From: an uncultured Lachnospiraceae bacterium
GTDB taxonomy: Bacteria > Bacillota > Clostridia > Lachnospirales > Lachnospiraceae
NCBI GenBank assembly: GCA_902801415.1
Contig: CADCIK010000007.1
Coordinates: forward strand, 1 to 46,862
Reading direction: 5' to 3'
Length of the DNA stretch: 46,862 nt
In this document: positions 33,607-42,045 of the stretch, one piece after another
Layout of the letters: each line of letters starts with the position of its first letter
Position numbering within the stretch: position 1 is the first letter of the stretch
The notes under the pieces: generated by a model
Seen by the model: the letters and a program-made list of their open reading frames with translations, nothing else
What the model was told of the DNA's origin: nothing
Database searches by the model: none
Position numbers and translations under genes: made by a program

Positions 33607-34551
33607 TCACTCTACATTTGTATCAAAAAGATACGCGTCAAAAATCGCTTTTGCTTCATCTGAAGTAATGAATGTCACAAAATCAGCCGCTGCTGCAGTT
33701 TCCGCTTCATCTGCTTCATCGTTTACGACCTGACAGACCGGGTAAATGACATTGCCCGTCAGATCATAGCTGACTGTCTCAATGATATCCAGGCTGTCTT
33801 CATGTCCGTATGTGTCAGACAGATAGGTGGTTCCCGCTTCACAGGATCCTTCCAGGACTGCCGTAAGGACCTGGGATACATTGCCCTGCTCGGAGATCTC
33901 GACGCCGCCCAGAGCATCGGATACTTCCTGGGTCGTGTAGACAGAAGGGTCCTCCGTTTCAGCCAGGATCCCCAGATTCATGAGAGCCTGCCTTGTATAT
34001 TTTCCCACAGGGACGGACCCGTCCGCAAGTGCTAAGCTGGACGCCTTGCCGATATCGGCAAGTCCTGTCACTTCGCTCTCCGTATCCTTGCGTTTGATCA
34101 CAACAACCTGATTGTTAAGCACGTTGGCACGTGTACCTTCAACGATCAGTCCGTCCTCCTCGAGTGCATTCATCTGTTTCTGCGCGGCAGAGAAGAATAC
34201 GTCGCAGGTATATCCCTCTTCGATCTGTGTGAGGAGTTTGCCGGAGGAGTCCGCGTTGAAGACGATGCTGACATCCGGATGCGTCTCATTGTATTTGGCC
34301 GCGACTTCCTGCATGACTGTATTCAGCGAGGCAGCGATAAAGACCTGGATCTCCACGGGCTCTTCCGCACTCTGCGTGTTCTCCGCAGCAGCCTCTTCAG
34401 CCTCTTCTGCGCTTTCTTCCTCAGCCAGTGAAACCGCTTCTGTTTCTTCCGCTTTTTCCGCGGCCGGCGCCGCAGTGCTCCCGCCGCATCCGGCAATCGC
34501 TGTCGCCGTCATAACTGCCGCAAGGAATGCTCCGATCCATCTTTTTTTCAT
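33607..34551 (-). CDS. modA: Molybdate-binding lipoprotein
   Basis: Extracellular molybdate/tungstate receptor of 314 aa. Signal peptide with lipobox AIAGC, an Ala/Glu-rich linker (about 23-65), then a ModA domain beginning EIQVFIAASLNTVMQEVAAK, with GSVPVGKYTRQALMNLG and YPVCQVVND as family motifs. ATG 34551 has GGAAAGGAG six bases upstream, preferred over an ATG at 34572 that would precede the ribosome binding site. It is preceded by a 147-base gap holding an imperfect dyad that may be a ModE site. Confidence 0.93.
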   Translation of the reverse strand: MKKRWIGAFLAAVMTATAIAGCGGSTAAPAAEKAEETEAVSLAEEESAEEAEEAAAENTQSAEEPVEIQVFIAASLNTVMQEVAAKYNETHPDVSIVFNADSSGKLLTQIEEGYTCDVFFSAAQKQMNALEEDGLIVEGTRANVLNNQVVVIKRKDTESEVTGLADIGKASSLALADGSVPVGKYTRQALMNLGILAETEDPSVYTTQEVSDALGGVEISEQGNVSQVLTAVLEGSCEAGTTYLSDTYGHEDSLDIIETVSYDLTGNVIYPVCQVVNDEADEAETAAAADFVTFITSDEAKAIFDAYLFDTNVE

Positions 34552-34585
34552 CTGCTTCTCCTTTCCGGTCAATTCTTAAACCGAT

Positions 34586-34609
34586 CGTTCGTTTTAATAA
34601 AACACAACG
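34586..34609. promoter_or_regulatory. Candidate ModE operator upstream of modA
   Basis: A 24-base imperfect dyad, CGTT at one end and AACG at the other with AT-rich arms (TTTTAATAAAA centre), resembles the CGTTATATA-N-TATATAACG plan of ModE sites. It lies 34 bases upstream of the modA start. A ModE-like regulator is encoded 4 kb away in the same locus. Confidence 0.4.
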
Positions 34610-34698
34610 GATGCCTGTAAGAGGCACAAGCCCAGTCAGTTTTCAGCTGCTATGAACTTGTGCCCCGGTACCGTTATTTACACAAAAGGGTCACAGGA

Positions 34699-35649
34699 TC
34701 ATTTCCTGGCACATTCCGTGGCGCTCCCGCGCAGGATCTTCAGTCCGTGATCGAGTGAATGAAGGATAAAGGAGAGGCTCTCCCGCACCGCTTTGGGGCT
34801 TCCGGGAAGATTCACGATCAGTGTTCCTTTCCGGATCACGGACGCCCCACGGCTGAGCATGGCTCTGTCAGTGATCTGCATGGATCGCATGCGGATGTAT
34901 TCGGCAATTCCCGGCGCATTTCGATCCGCGACTTCCATAGTCGCCTCCGGTGTGCGGTCCCGCATTGAAAATCCGGTGCCTCCGCTTGTGATGACAAGAT
35001 CGACAGAGCGCTGGTCCGCAAGACGGATGAGCTCCTTTTTCAGGATCAGAGGTTCATCCGGAATGATCATGGTCTCAACGATCTCATAGCCGGCTTCTTC
35101 GAGCATACTGACGGCTGCAGGTCCGCTCTCGTCCACGCGCTCTCCTCTGGCCCCCTTGTCGCTGAGTGTGATGACAGCTGCCGTAAAAGGCCTGTCTGCA
35201 GCAGGGAGTTCCACAGTCATCTCATCGCCGGGTCTGATCACGCCCTCCGCCAGCACCTCCGCGAAGACGCCTTCTCTGGGCATGATGCAGTCGCCGACTC
35301 TGTTTCGGATCGCGCAGCTGGTATGACATTCTTTTCCGATCTGCGTCATCTTCAGGACAACTGTGCCGCATCGGAAAATCGATCCGACAGGCAGACTTTT
35401 GAAATCGATCCCCTCAACCAGGAGGTTTTCGCCGAACGCGCCGTCCTCGACCTGCGCCCCGAGCGCATTGAAAGCCTCCACCTTATCATAGGATAGAAGG
35501 CTCACCTGTCTGTGCCATTTGCCCGCGTGCGCGTCCCCCTCAATCCCGTGACCAACGATAAAGAATGCTTCTGCAACCGGCTTTTTCTCCGTCCCCTTTG
35601 CCGGGCTCGTGCAGACCGCTTTTACGATCCCTTTCATATTGTCTGCCAT
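34699..35649 (-). CDS. MOSC domain-MogA/MoaB fusion protein
   Basis: Molybdenum-cofactor protein of 316 aa with two parts. Residues 1-145 are a MOSC domain (GHGIEGDAHAGKWHRQVSLL, GAFGENLLVEGIDF, GKECHTSCAI with the conserved cysteine region), a sulfur-carrier fold related to cofactor sulfurase C-termini. Residues 150-316 are MogA/MoaB (ITLSDKGARGERVDESGP, LVITSGGTGFSMRDRTPEA, NLPGSPKAVRESL), which adenylates molybdopterin before metal insertion. I start at ATG 35649, which has GGAGG close upstream and a 22-base gap after moaA; a longer frame to 35688 would overlap moaA. Fusion would couple metal-ready cofactor to sulfuration. Confidence 0.92.
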   Translation of the reverse strand: MADNMKGIVKAVCTSPAKGTEKKPVAEAFFIVGHGIEGDAHAGKWHRQVSLLSYDKVEAFNALGAQVEDGAFGENLLVEGIDFKSLPVGSIFRCGTVVLKMTQIGKECHTSCAIRNRVGDCIMPREGVFAEVLAEGVIRPGDEMTVELPAADRPFTAAVITLSDKGARGERVDESGPAAVSMLEEAGYEIVETMIIPDEPLILKKELIRLADQRSVDLVITSGGTGFSMRDRTPEATMEVADRNAPGIAEYIRMRSMQITDRAMLSRGASVIRKGTLIVNLPGSPKAVRESLSFILHSLDHGLKILRGSATECARK

Positions 35650-35671
35650 ATATTCCTCCATATTATGCTCT

Positions 35672-36649
35672 TCATCCGCCGATCGCATTCATACCGGCTT
35701 CTTCCGTGATCTCTTCCGGCTTGTCAAAACAGTGCTCGCCGGGCTTACGCAGGATCGCCTCCCGGATCGCATCCCGCAGCGCCTGATCAATATCGGTCCC
35801 TTTCGGACTCTCCCTGAGGATGGCCCGCAGGTCCACACCGTCGCTGAAGCAGAGGCAGGTCTTGAGGTATCCCTGTGATGTGAGGCGTATTCTGTTGCAG
35901 GTATTGCAGAATTTGCCGTGAATGGCGCTGATCAAACCGATACTTCCCAGATATCCGGGAATCTTATAATATACAGCCGGTCCGAATCCGTGCTCTCTCT
36001 CATCGATCATGATCCCGCTGTACATGGTCTCCAGTTTTTTGAACAGGTCACGATGATTCACTGTCTCGAAGTTTTTGCCGAAGCCGATCGGCATCATTTC
36101 GATAAAGCGCACATCGATCGGATCCTGTCTGGCAATTTCGATCAGGTTCCCGATATTTGCTTCACCGAGATCCAGGGAAACCGCATTCACTTTGACGCGT
36201 ATATCCAGCTCATTGGCGATGTGAATGGCGCTCATCACGGTGTTAAGCTCATCCGATCCGGTGAGTTCTTTGTACTTCTGCCTGTCTGTCGTATCCAGAC
36301 TTATATTTACGGCGTCCAGTCCGGCTTCTATGAGTTCAGGCAGATAGAGTCCCAGCAATACCCCGTTCGTTGTCAGCGTCACTTTTTCAATGCCGTCCAC
36401 GGCCTTAAGCATTCTGACAAGATCCGGCAGACCTTTTCTTACGAGGGGTTCTCCCCCTGTGAGCTTGATGTGCCTGATCCCGTTCGCCGCAGCCGCCCGC
36501 ACGACGTCCCTGATCTCTTCAAAAGTCAGGATCTGCAGCATGGGAACCGATTCGATCCCCTCCGGCATGCAGTATCTGCATCGGAGATTGCAGCGGTCTG
36601 TCACGGAAATACGCAGATAATCAATCGTTCTTCCATACCGGTCGATCAT
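35672..36649 (-). CDS. moaA: GTP 3',8-cyclase (molybdenum cofactor synthesis)
   Basis: Radical-SAM enzyme of 325 aa that starts pterin synthesis from GTP. The SAM cluster motif is [14 protein letters not shown] (Cys20, Cys24, Cys27); the C-terminal second cluster is [20 protein letters not shown]; the essential C-terminal Gly-Gly tail is present (AIGG). [13 protein letters not shown] and [15 protein letters not shown] are family motifs. Its ATG overlaps the moaC stop by four bases (ATGA), so the two are translationally coupled, as fits their consecutive reactions. Confidence 0.96.
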   Translation of the reverse strand: MIDRYGRTIDYLRISVTDRCNLRCRYCMPEGIESVPMLQILTFEEIRDVVRAAAANGIRHIKLTGGEPLVRKGLPDLVRMLKAVDGIEKVTLTTNGVLLGLYLPELIEAGLDAVNISLDTTDRQKYKELTGSDELNTVMSAIHIANELDIRVKVNAVSLDLGEANIGNLIEIARQDPIDVRFIEMMPIGFGKNFETVNHRDLFKKLETMYSGIMIDEREHGFGPAVYYKIPGYLGSIGLISAIHGKFCNTCNRIRLTSQGYLKTCLCFSDGVDLRAILRESPKGTDIDQALRDAIREAILRKPGEHCFDKPEEITEEAGMNAIGG

Positions 36650-37152
36650 GACTCTGTTCCTCCGCCCGTTTTCAATTCACCGGGGTGTACGAAATCGCCG
36701 CTCTTGCCGCCCTTCTTGGTGCACAGGCGGATCCCGCCGATCTCCATCGTCTTATCCACGGCCTTGCACATATCGTAAACTGTCAGAAGCGCCGTCGAGA
36801 CACCTGTGAGAGCTTCCATCTCAACACCGGTCCTGCCGGTCGTCTTTGCTGTGCAGAAAGCGCGGATCTCGTTTCTTTCTTCGTGAAGCTCAAACTCAAC
36901 CGCGAGTTTGGTCAGATTCAGGATATGACAGAGCGGGATCAGGTCAGAGGTTTTCTTGGCCCCCATGATGCCGGCGATCCTGGCCACGCCCAGCACGTCG
37001 CCCTTTTTCATGCTTCCTTCCCTGACCTTTTCAAAGCACTCTCTGCTCATGAAAATGCTGCCGCGGGCAACAGCTTCCCTCGACGTCTCTTCTTTGCCGC
37101 CCACATCGACCATCCAGGCATTTCCTTCTGTATCAAAATGCGTGAATTCCAT
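36646..37152 (-). CDS. moaC: Cyclic pyranopterin monophosphate synthase
   Basis: Converts the MoaA product to cPMP, 168 aa. Conserved blocks are [36 protein letters not shown] (usual CHPL), and [20 protein letters not shown] with the catalytic Lys in [14 protein letters not shown] precedes the ATG and the last codons overlap the moaA start. A Thr/Gly-rich C-terminal tail extends slightly beyond the family norm. MoaD and MoaE, needed for the next step, are not in the window. Confidence 0.95.
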   Translation of the reverse strand: MEFTHFDTEGNAWMVDVGGKEETSREAVARGSIFMSRECFEKVREGSMKKGDVLGVARIAGIMGAKKTSDLIPLCHILNLTKLAVEFELHEERNEIRAFCTAKTTGRTGVEMEALTGVSTALLTVYDMCKAVDKTMEIGGIRLCTKKGGKSGDFVHPGELKTGGGTES

Positions 37153-37172
37153 AACATCCTCCTCGTGATCAC

Positions 37173-37237
37173 AGGGTTACCCTTCGGTCGCGCATAAGTT
37201 TCCACCCCTTGAGCGAAGGGTTACCCTTCGGTCACGC
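37173..37237. repeat. Two-copy 21-bp repeat with internal palindrome
   Basis: AGGGTTACCCTTCGGTCGCGC (37173-37193) and the same with one change, AGGGTTACCCTTCGGTCACG (37217-37236) plus C, lie 44 bases apart. The second copy is part of a perfect inverted repeat, CGAAGGGTTACCCTTCG (37214-37230), and abuts the stop codon of the molybdopterin-binding gene. It looks like a small dispersed intergenic repeat or a processing hairpin. Confidence 0.7.
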
Positions 37238-38296
37238 TTATTTTCCTTTTCCAAAACCGCAGTTGGGGAAGGTGCATACCGGGCAGTTGAGGCACAGCCC
37301 GCCTTCTCCCAGAGACGCCAGATCCTCTTTAGTGACTTCGTCGTCCGCCATGACATGGGGCAGCACCAGATCGAAGATGGTCCTCTTCGCGTACATCACA
37401 CATCCCGGAAGACCCATGATCGTCACAGTTCTGGGGTTGTCTCCCTCTGTCACAGTATAGTAGGCGAGCAGGAACATTGCGCCGGGAAGGACCGGGGCCC
37501 CGTAAGAGACGATCCTTGCGCCGGTATTTTTGATCGCGAGCGGCGTCTTGTCATCGGGGTCTACACTCATTCCGCCGGTGCAGCACACTATATCTGCTCC
37601 CTCTGAGATCATTTTCAGGATTGAAGCGGTCACTTTCTTATCATCATCGTTCCAGATCTCATGATCGATGATCTCCGTGTCAAACTGTGCGAATTTCTCT
37701 TCGATCACCGGTGTGAAAGTATCCTGGATCCTGCCGTAATAGACTTCATTTCCGGTCGTAACAATGCCCACTTTCTTGTGTGTGAACGGAAGAAGGGAAA
37801 GGATCGGCTGTCCATCTGTCGCCTCCATGCAGGCCTTCTCAGCCGCGCGCATCTTCTCTTCTTCAATGACAAGGGGGATGATCCTGGTTCCTGCAAGCTT
37901 ATCGCCCTTTGTTACGGCAAATCCGCCATGCCTTGTGGCGATCATCATCTGGCCGAAGCGATTGACCGCCTTCAGCCCGTCCCGGTTCACCTTTAAGAGT
38001 CCGGTGCATTCTGCCTTGAGTTCGATCTTGCCTTCCTTGACCTCGGAGCGGGACATGTGCGCGCCTTCACACATGCGGCACAGGATCTCCGCCGCCTCAT
38101 TTTCATGAAGGATCCCCTCCTTCTTTTCCCAGACGTAGAGCTGATCCTTGCCGACACTAAGGAGAACAGGAATATCCTCCTTCGTCACAATGTGGCCTTT
38201 TCGGAATACCGCGTCCTTCGTGACTCCTTTTATGATCTGTGTGATATCGTGGCAAAGTACTGCCCCTTCCGCATCTTCTGTTCTGATCAGTTTCAT
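37238..38296 (-). CDS. Molybdopterin-binding protein (MoeA/MogA-like domain) with Cys-rich tail
   Basis: Protein of 352 aa. An N-terminal region of about 165 residues (MKLIRTEDAEGAVLCHDITQ) resembles the start of MoeA-like proteins, followed by a MoCF-biosynthesis domain (KKVGIVTTGNEVYYGRIQD, DIVCCTGGMSVDPDDKTP, TIMGLPGCVMYAKRTIFDLV). It binds molybdopterin or its AMP adduct during metal insertion or enzyme delivery. The tail CLNCPVCTFPNCGFGKG has four close cysteines and could bind a metal or cluster. ATG 38296 has GGGGGG upstream. It lies 60 bases after the ModE-like gene. Homologues typically lie near molybdenum hydroxylases, none of which is here. Confidence 0.86.
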   Translation of the reverse strand: MKLIRTEDAEGAVLCHDITQIIKGVTKDAVFRKGHIVTKEDIPVLLSVGKDQLYVWEKKEGILHENEAAEILCRMCEGAHMSRSEVKEGKIELKAECTGLLKVNRDGLKAVNRFGQMMIATRHGGFAVTKGDKLAGTRIIPLVIEEEKMRAAEKACMEATDGQPILSLLPFTHKKVGIVTTGNEVYYGRIQDTFTPVIEEKFAQFDTEIIDHEIWNDDDKKVTASILKMISEGADIVCCTGGMSVDPDDKTPLAIKNTGARIVSYGAPVLPGAMFLLAYYTVTEGDNPRTVTIMGLPGCVMYAKRTIFDLVLPHVMADDEVTKEDLASLGEGGLCLNCPVCTFPNCGFGKGK

Positions 38297-38356
38297 TGAT
38301 CCCCCCTGCTGCGGGCGCGCCTGCTTCGTCAGCGCCTCGCCATTCATAACAACTAT

Positions 38357-38764
38357 TTAGTCAGACTGTTTCTTCTCTTCCTCTTTTATTTCAAAGCACT
38401 CCGCAAACAATTCTTCCGCGCTCTGCTGTACTTTGACAGCCAGCGCCTTATAACAGTCCAGGAATCTGCGCCCCTCTTTGGTCAGCCGTGATCCTCCGCC
38501 GCTGGCGCCGCCGCTCCACCTTTCAAGAAGCGCAAACCCAAGCTCCTTTTCCGTGTTCTTGATGATCCTGCTTCCCTTCGAATAAGAGAGCTCCATATGC
38601 GCGCATGCTTCCTGGATCGAACCGAGCGCATCGATATTCTCCAGAAGTTCCGCCGTCCCCGGCCCGAAAAAAATGCCCTGCTTAGCCATCCGCAGTTTGA
38701 TCAGCGGGCGAAGTTCCGCTCCGTATTCATTACTGATATCAGCTTTTTCTCTTTTTCTTCGCAT
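38357..38764 (-). CDS. ModE-like winged-helix regulator (DNA-binding domain only)
   Basis: Regulator of about 135 aa with the ModE N-terminal winged helix: GPGTAELLENIDALGSIQEA, MELSYSKGSRIIKNTEKELG and GGGSRLTKEGRRFLDCYKAL. It lacks the C-terminal molybdate-binding TOBE domains of full ModE, so it may sense the metal through another protein or bind DNA constitutively. ATG 38764 has GAGAGGA just upstream; a longer frame reaches 38800. It heads the molybdenum locus and likely controls it. Confidence 0.87.
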   Translation of the reverse strand: MRRKREKADISNEYGAELRPLIKLRMAKQGIFFGPGTAELLENIDALGSIQEACAHMELSYSKGSRIIKNTEKELGFALLERWSGGASGGGSRLTKEGRRFLDCYKALAVKVQQSAEELFAECFEIKEEEKKQSD

Positions 38765-38902
38765 ATGTCTTCCTCTCATCCTGCTTCCTGCCCTGATCAA
38801 GATGCTTTCATCATGATCCTCTATACAGGTTCGGCCTCAAAACTGCCTTTCGTCTGTTTATTTCAAACCGTACCATTATTATATACCGAACGAAAGCTAA
38901 TA

Positions 38903-38934
38903 AAAAGGCACAATCCTTACAGGTTGTGCCTTTT
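38903..38934. terminator. Rho-independent terminator of the DAP dehydrogenase gene
   Basis: AAAAGGCACAA and TTGTGCCTTTT form an eleven-base stem with a ten-base loop and T-runs on both strands. It ends the minus-strand DAP dehydrogenase transcript upstream of the molybdenum locus. Confidence 0.88.
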
Positions 38935-38996
38935 CTGAAGATCAATATGAATACCGGCCTCTCAGCCGCAGGAATACCACAGAAATACTGCAGTGA

Positions 38997-39983
38997 TCAG
39001 AGCATGTGAGCTCTGAGATCCTCCCCGCTCATGGGAGAAAGATATGCGGGCGCGATATCCAGAACGGTCTTGCAGCCGCACTGGCCTTCCCGGTTCAGTC
39101 TGAAAGCAGCCCTCGCGAACGCGACCAGAACGCTTCCCGTGAACTCCGGATTGGAATCCAGCTTCAGGGTATACTCGATGACATGTGTATGCTCATCATT
39201 GGCGCCTGTCACGCCGGAGTACAGAACACTTCCGCCATGGGGAAGTCCTGCGTGGTCACGAGCCATCTCTTCCGCTGTGATGAAATGCACGGTTGTATCA
39301 TACTCATCAAAATAGTTGGGCATGGTCTTGATCTCGTTCTCGATCCTTGCAAGATCCGCGCCTTCCTCGGCAACGACAAAACACTCTCTAGTGTGCTTCT
39401 CTCTTGTGGTGAGCTCGGGAGCCTTTCCTGCGCGCACTGCTTCAAGCGCTGCGGGAACGGGAATTGTATACTGTCTTGCGTCCAGAACGCCGTCAATTCT
39501 GCGTACCGCGTCGGAGTGGCCCTGGCTTACGCCCTTGCCCCAGAAGGTGTAAGGCGTACCGCCGGGAAGAACCGCGCTCGCGTAAACTCTGTTGAGAGAG
39601 AACATGCCGGGATCCCATCCGCAGGAAATAATGCCGATCTTGCCCGCAGCCTTTGCAGCCGCATCTACATCCGCGAAATGCTCCGGAATATGGGCATGCG
39701 TGTCAAAGCTGTCGATAATATTGTAAAGGGCTGCGTACTTGGGTCCCTGTACGGGCAGGTCTGTCGCGCTGCCGCCGCAAAGGATCAGTACATCCATAGG
39801 AACTTCCTGCTTGACCAGCGCATCCTCGCTGTATACTTTGACGCCGGGTGTCTTGATCGCAAGACCCGCGGGATCACGGCGTGTAAAGACACCGACCAGC
39901 TCCATATCAGGATTGTGGCGGATCGCCTGCTCAACGCCTCTGCCAAGGTTTCCGTAACCGAAAATTCCTACTCTAATAGCCAT
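38997..39983 (-). CDS. ddh: meso-Diaminopimelate dehydrogenase
   Basis: NADPH-dependent one-step synthesis of meso-DAP for lysine and peptidoglycan, 328 aa. The Rossmann start is RVGIFGYGNLGRGVEQAI; later family blocks are LCGGSATDLPVQGPK, DSFDTHAHIPEHF, ISCGWDPGMFSLNRVY, FWGKGVSQGHSDAVRRIDGV and PHGGSVLYSG. Length is typical. GGAGG precedes the ATG. It stands alone with its own terminator. In Clostridia the enzyme often coexists with the aminotransferase route. Confidence 0.96.
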   Translation of the reverse strand: MAIRVGIFGYGNLGRGVEQAIRHNPDMELVGVFTRRDPAGLAIKTPGVKVYSEDALVKQEVPMDVLILCGGSATDLPVQGPKYAALYNIIDSFDTHAHIPEHFADVDAAAKAAGKIGIISCGWDPGMFSLNRVYASAVLPGGTPYTFWGKGVSQGHSDAVRRIDGVLDARQYTIPVPAALEAVRAGKAPELTTREKHTRECFVVAEEGADLARIENEIKTMPNYFDEYDTTVHFITAEEMARDHAGLPHGGSVLYSGVTGANDEHTHVIEYTLKLDSNPEFTGSVLVAFARAAFRLNREGQCGCKTVLDIAPAYLSPMSGEDLRAHML

Positions 39984-40124
39984 GTTTGTTTCCTCCGTCT
40001 ATATTTTGTATACAATTATACTAAATGACTATACCACGCTTCTCTATACTGTGACAAGTGCATTTAATTGAAGTTTAACAAATATTTATGCACGATTATT
40101 TGCATATATTCTCATTTACTCCGC

Positions 40125-40153
40125 AAAAAGTCCCCGGAAACCGTTCCGGGGAC
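40125..40153 (-). terminator. Rho-independent terminator of the 2-hydroxyacid dehydrogenase gene
   Basis: GTCCCCGGAA and TTCCGGGGAC make a ten-base stem with a four-base loop, followed on the minus strand by TTTTT. It lies eight bases beyond the stop codon. Confidence 0.92.
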
Positions 40154-40160
40154 CCTGTTG

Positions 40161-41108
40161 TCACAATACGATGTTGCTCTGTCTGCCTTCCATCCAGTTT
40201 TCCAGGTTCTCAAATACGATCTTTGCGCGAAGACTCATGGACTCCTTTGTCGCGAATGCCACATGGGGCGTCACCAGTGTGTGGGGCGCCTTAAGGAGGG
40301 GCGACTCAATATCCAGCGGAGGTTCTTTGTCAAAAACATCAATGCCCGCGCACGCAATTACGCCCTTAGAGAGCGCTTCCGCCAGGTCCTTCTCCACGAC
40401 GACCGGTCCGCGCGCCACATTGATCAACATGGCGGAAGGCTTCATCATAGAGAGCTTTTCCGCGTTGATCATGCCTCTGGTGGAGTCATTGAGCGGACAA
40501 TGCAGAACCACGATATCCGCACTTGCAAGCAGTTCCTCCTGTGTTACCTGTTCGACATAAGCAGGCACTTCTTTATGGACAGTTCTGCTCTGTGCAAGGA
40601 TCCTGCAGCCGAACGCGTTGAACAGCTCCGCCGTGCGGCTGCCGATCTTTCCAAGACCGATAATGCCGACCGTTTTGCCCTTCAGCTCCCAGCCGACAAG
40701 TCCGTCTTTGGTCTTTCCCTCCCGGCATCTCTCCTCCACTTCGCGCATGTTGCGGGCGAGAGAGAGCACCATGCCGAGCACCAGCTCAGAAACGGCTTCG
40801 TTGGAATAACCGGAAGCGTTGCTCACCGCGATCTTCTTTTCTCTGGCTGCTTCGAGACCGACATGGTCGACGCCTGTGAAAGCGATGTCGATAAATTTAA
40901 GATTCCGGCACGCGCGAATAACGTCCGTGCTCATAGGCATGTTGGCAAGGATCATGGCGTCTGCGTCCCCGGCCTCTTCGATCAGTTTTGCCTCGTCAGT
41001 TGTCCTTGTATAAGATTCAAATACCACGCCCTTTTCCTCAAAGGGCCTCTGGCATTCCTTCAGTTCAGATTCCGGAATACCCAGCGATTCCATGATCACC
41101 ACTTTCAT
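40161..41108 (-). CDS. D-isomer-specific 2-hydroxyacid dehydrogenase
   Basis: NAD(P)H-dependent oxidoreductase of 315 aa reducing a 2-keto acid or the reverse. The nucleotide fold has VGIIGLGKIGSRTAELFNAF, and the catalytic triad is visible as Arg in INVARGPVV, Glu in VFDKEPPL and His in LVTPHVAFATKES. It resembles glycerate/phosphoglycerate/lactate-type enzymes without the C-terminal ACT domain, so the exact substrate is unclear. ATG 41108 has AGGAGG nine bases upstream; the frame is open to 41246 across the divergent gene, which I do not use. Confidence 0.92.
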   Translation of the reverse strand: MKVVIMESLGIPESELKECQRPFEEKGVVFESYTRTTDEAKLIEEAGDADAMILANMPMSTDVIRACRNLKFIDIAFTGVDHVGLEAAREKKIAVSNASGYSNEAVSELVLGMVLSLARNMREVEERCREGKTKDGLVGWELKGKTVGIIGLGKIGSRTAELFNAFGCRILAQSRTVHKEVPAYVEQVTQEELLASADIVVLHCPLNDSTRGMINAEKLSMMKPSAMLINVARGPVVVEKDLAEALSKGVIACAGIDVFDKEPPLDIESPLLKAPHTLVTPHVAFATKESMSLRAKIVFENLENWMEGRQSNIVL

Positions 41109-41193
41109 TGGATTTGTCCTCCTGTTATAATAATCAACAATAAGATTTTCTAACTCATTGTATTCTATTTTTCCGCGAAAGGAAACCACTGCC

Positions 41194-42036
41194 ATGACCA
41201 AAGCAGACCGATACCTGGTAGATGATATACACAACATTCTCGACAACGGATATAAGGATGTAAATCCCCGTCCCAGATACGAGGACGGTACGCCGGCCTA
41301 CACGATCAGCGTCAACCACGTGATGCGCAAATATGACCTCAGCAAAGGGGAATTTCCGATCTGTACACTGCGCCGTCAGGCCTGGAAGACCGGCATCCGC
41401 GAGATCTTTACCATATACCAGCATCCCACAAACGTACTGTCTGAGATGAGGGATCTGGGCGTAACATGGTGGGATCCCTGGGACATCGGGGACGGCACGA
41501 TCGGTCAGCGTTACGGTGCAACCGTAAAGCGCTATGACCTCATTCACAAACTGATCGACGATATTAAAAAAGACCCTTATGGAAGACGCAAAGTTGTCTC
41601 GCTCTGGCAGGAGGCCGATCTTCGCGAGACTAAGGGCCTTGCGCCGTGCGCGTTCCTCACTATGTGGAACGTGAGGGGCAGGTATCTGGATATGAGCATG
41701 ATCCAGCGAAGCGGCGATATGCTGACTGCCTCTGGAGCGGGCGGCATCAACGAGATCCAGTACGCGGCTCTCCTTATGATGGTCGCGAAGGTGACCGGTT
41801 ATGAACCCGGCGTGTTCACACACTTTGTTGCCAATGAGCAGATCTACGACCGCCATATGGACAACGCGCATGAAATGCTCCGCCGCGCTGAAGTCATGAA
41901 GGATGACACGCAGAATCCTGTGCTTGTCCTGAATAAGGAAGGTGAATGTCAGTTTGAAGACTTCACGATCGACGACTTCGAAATGAAGGACTATTCACCC
42001 ATGAAGCCGCAGCTCAAGTTCGAGCTGGGAATCTGA
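41194..42036 (+). CDS. Thymidylate synthase family protein (divergent ThyA)
   Basis: Protein of 280 aa matching the ThyA fold, which methylates dUMP to dTMP using methylene-THF. The N-terminal ISVNHVMRKYDLSKGEFPIC, YQHPTNVLSEMRDLGVTWWD, DPYGRRKVV, the nucleophile Cys in LAPCAFLTMW, the phosphate-binding QRSGD and the Asn in GGINEIQYAALL are all in order. Two usual residues differ: the PCH histidine is Ala (PCAF), and the later D-x-H-x-Y histidine is Gln (NEQIYDRH). These could alter substrate or mark a divergent subfamily. ATG 41194 has GAAAGG upstream. No dihydrofolate reductase gene is adjacent. Divergent from the dehydrogenase gene. Confidence 0.88.
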   Translation: MTKADRYLVDDIHNILDNGYKDVNPRPRYEDGTPAYTISVNHVMRKYDLSKGEFPICTLRRQAWKTGIREIFTIYQHPTNVLSEMRDLGVTWWDPWDIGDGTIGQRYGATVKRYDLIHKLIDDIKKDPYGRRKVVSLWQEADLRETKGLAPCAFLTMWNVRGRYLDMSMIQRSGDMLTASGAGGINEIQYAALLMMVAKVTGYEPGVFTHFVANEQIYDRHMDNAHEMLRRAEVMKDDTQNPVLVLNKEGECQFEDFTIDDFEMKDYSPMKPQLKFELGI

Positions 42037-42045
42037 TGCGTTTTG

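Noticed and set aside
37173-37237. CRISPR array
   Set aside because: Only two copies, repeat has a rigid palindrome, and no cas genes are present.
39006-41153. Long open frames opposite the DAP dehydrogenase and 2-hydroxyacid dehydrogenase genes
   Set aside because: Both are antisense to genes with intact family motifs and have no ribosome binding sites or domains.
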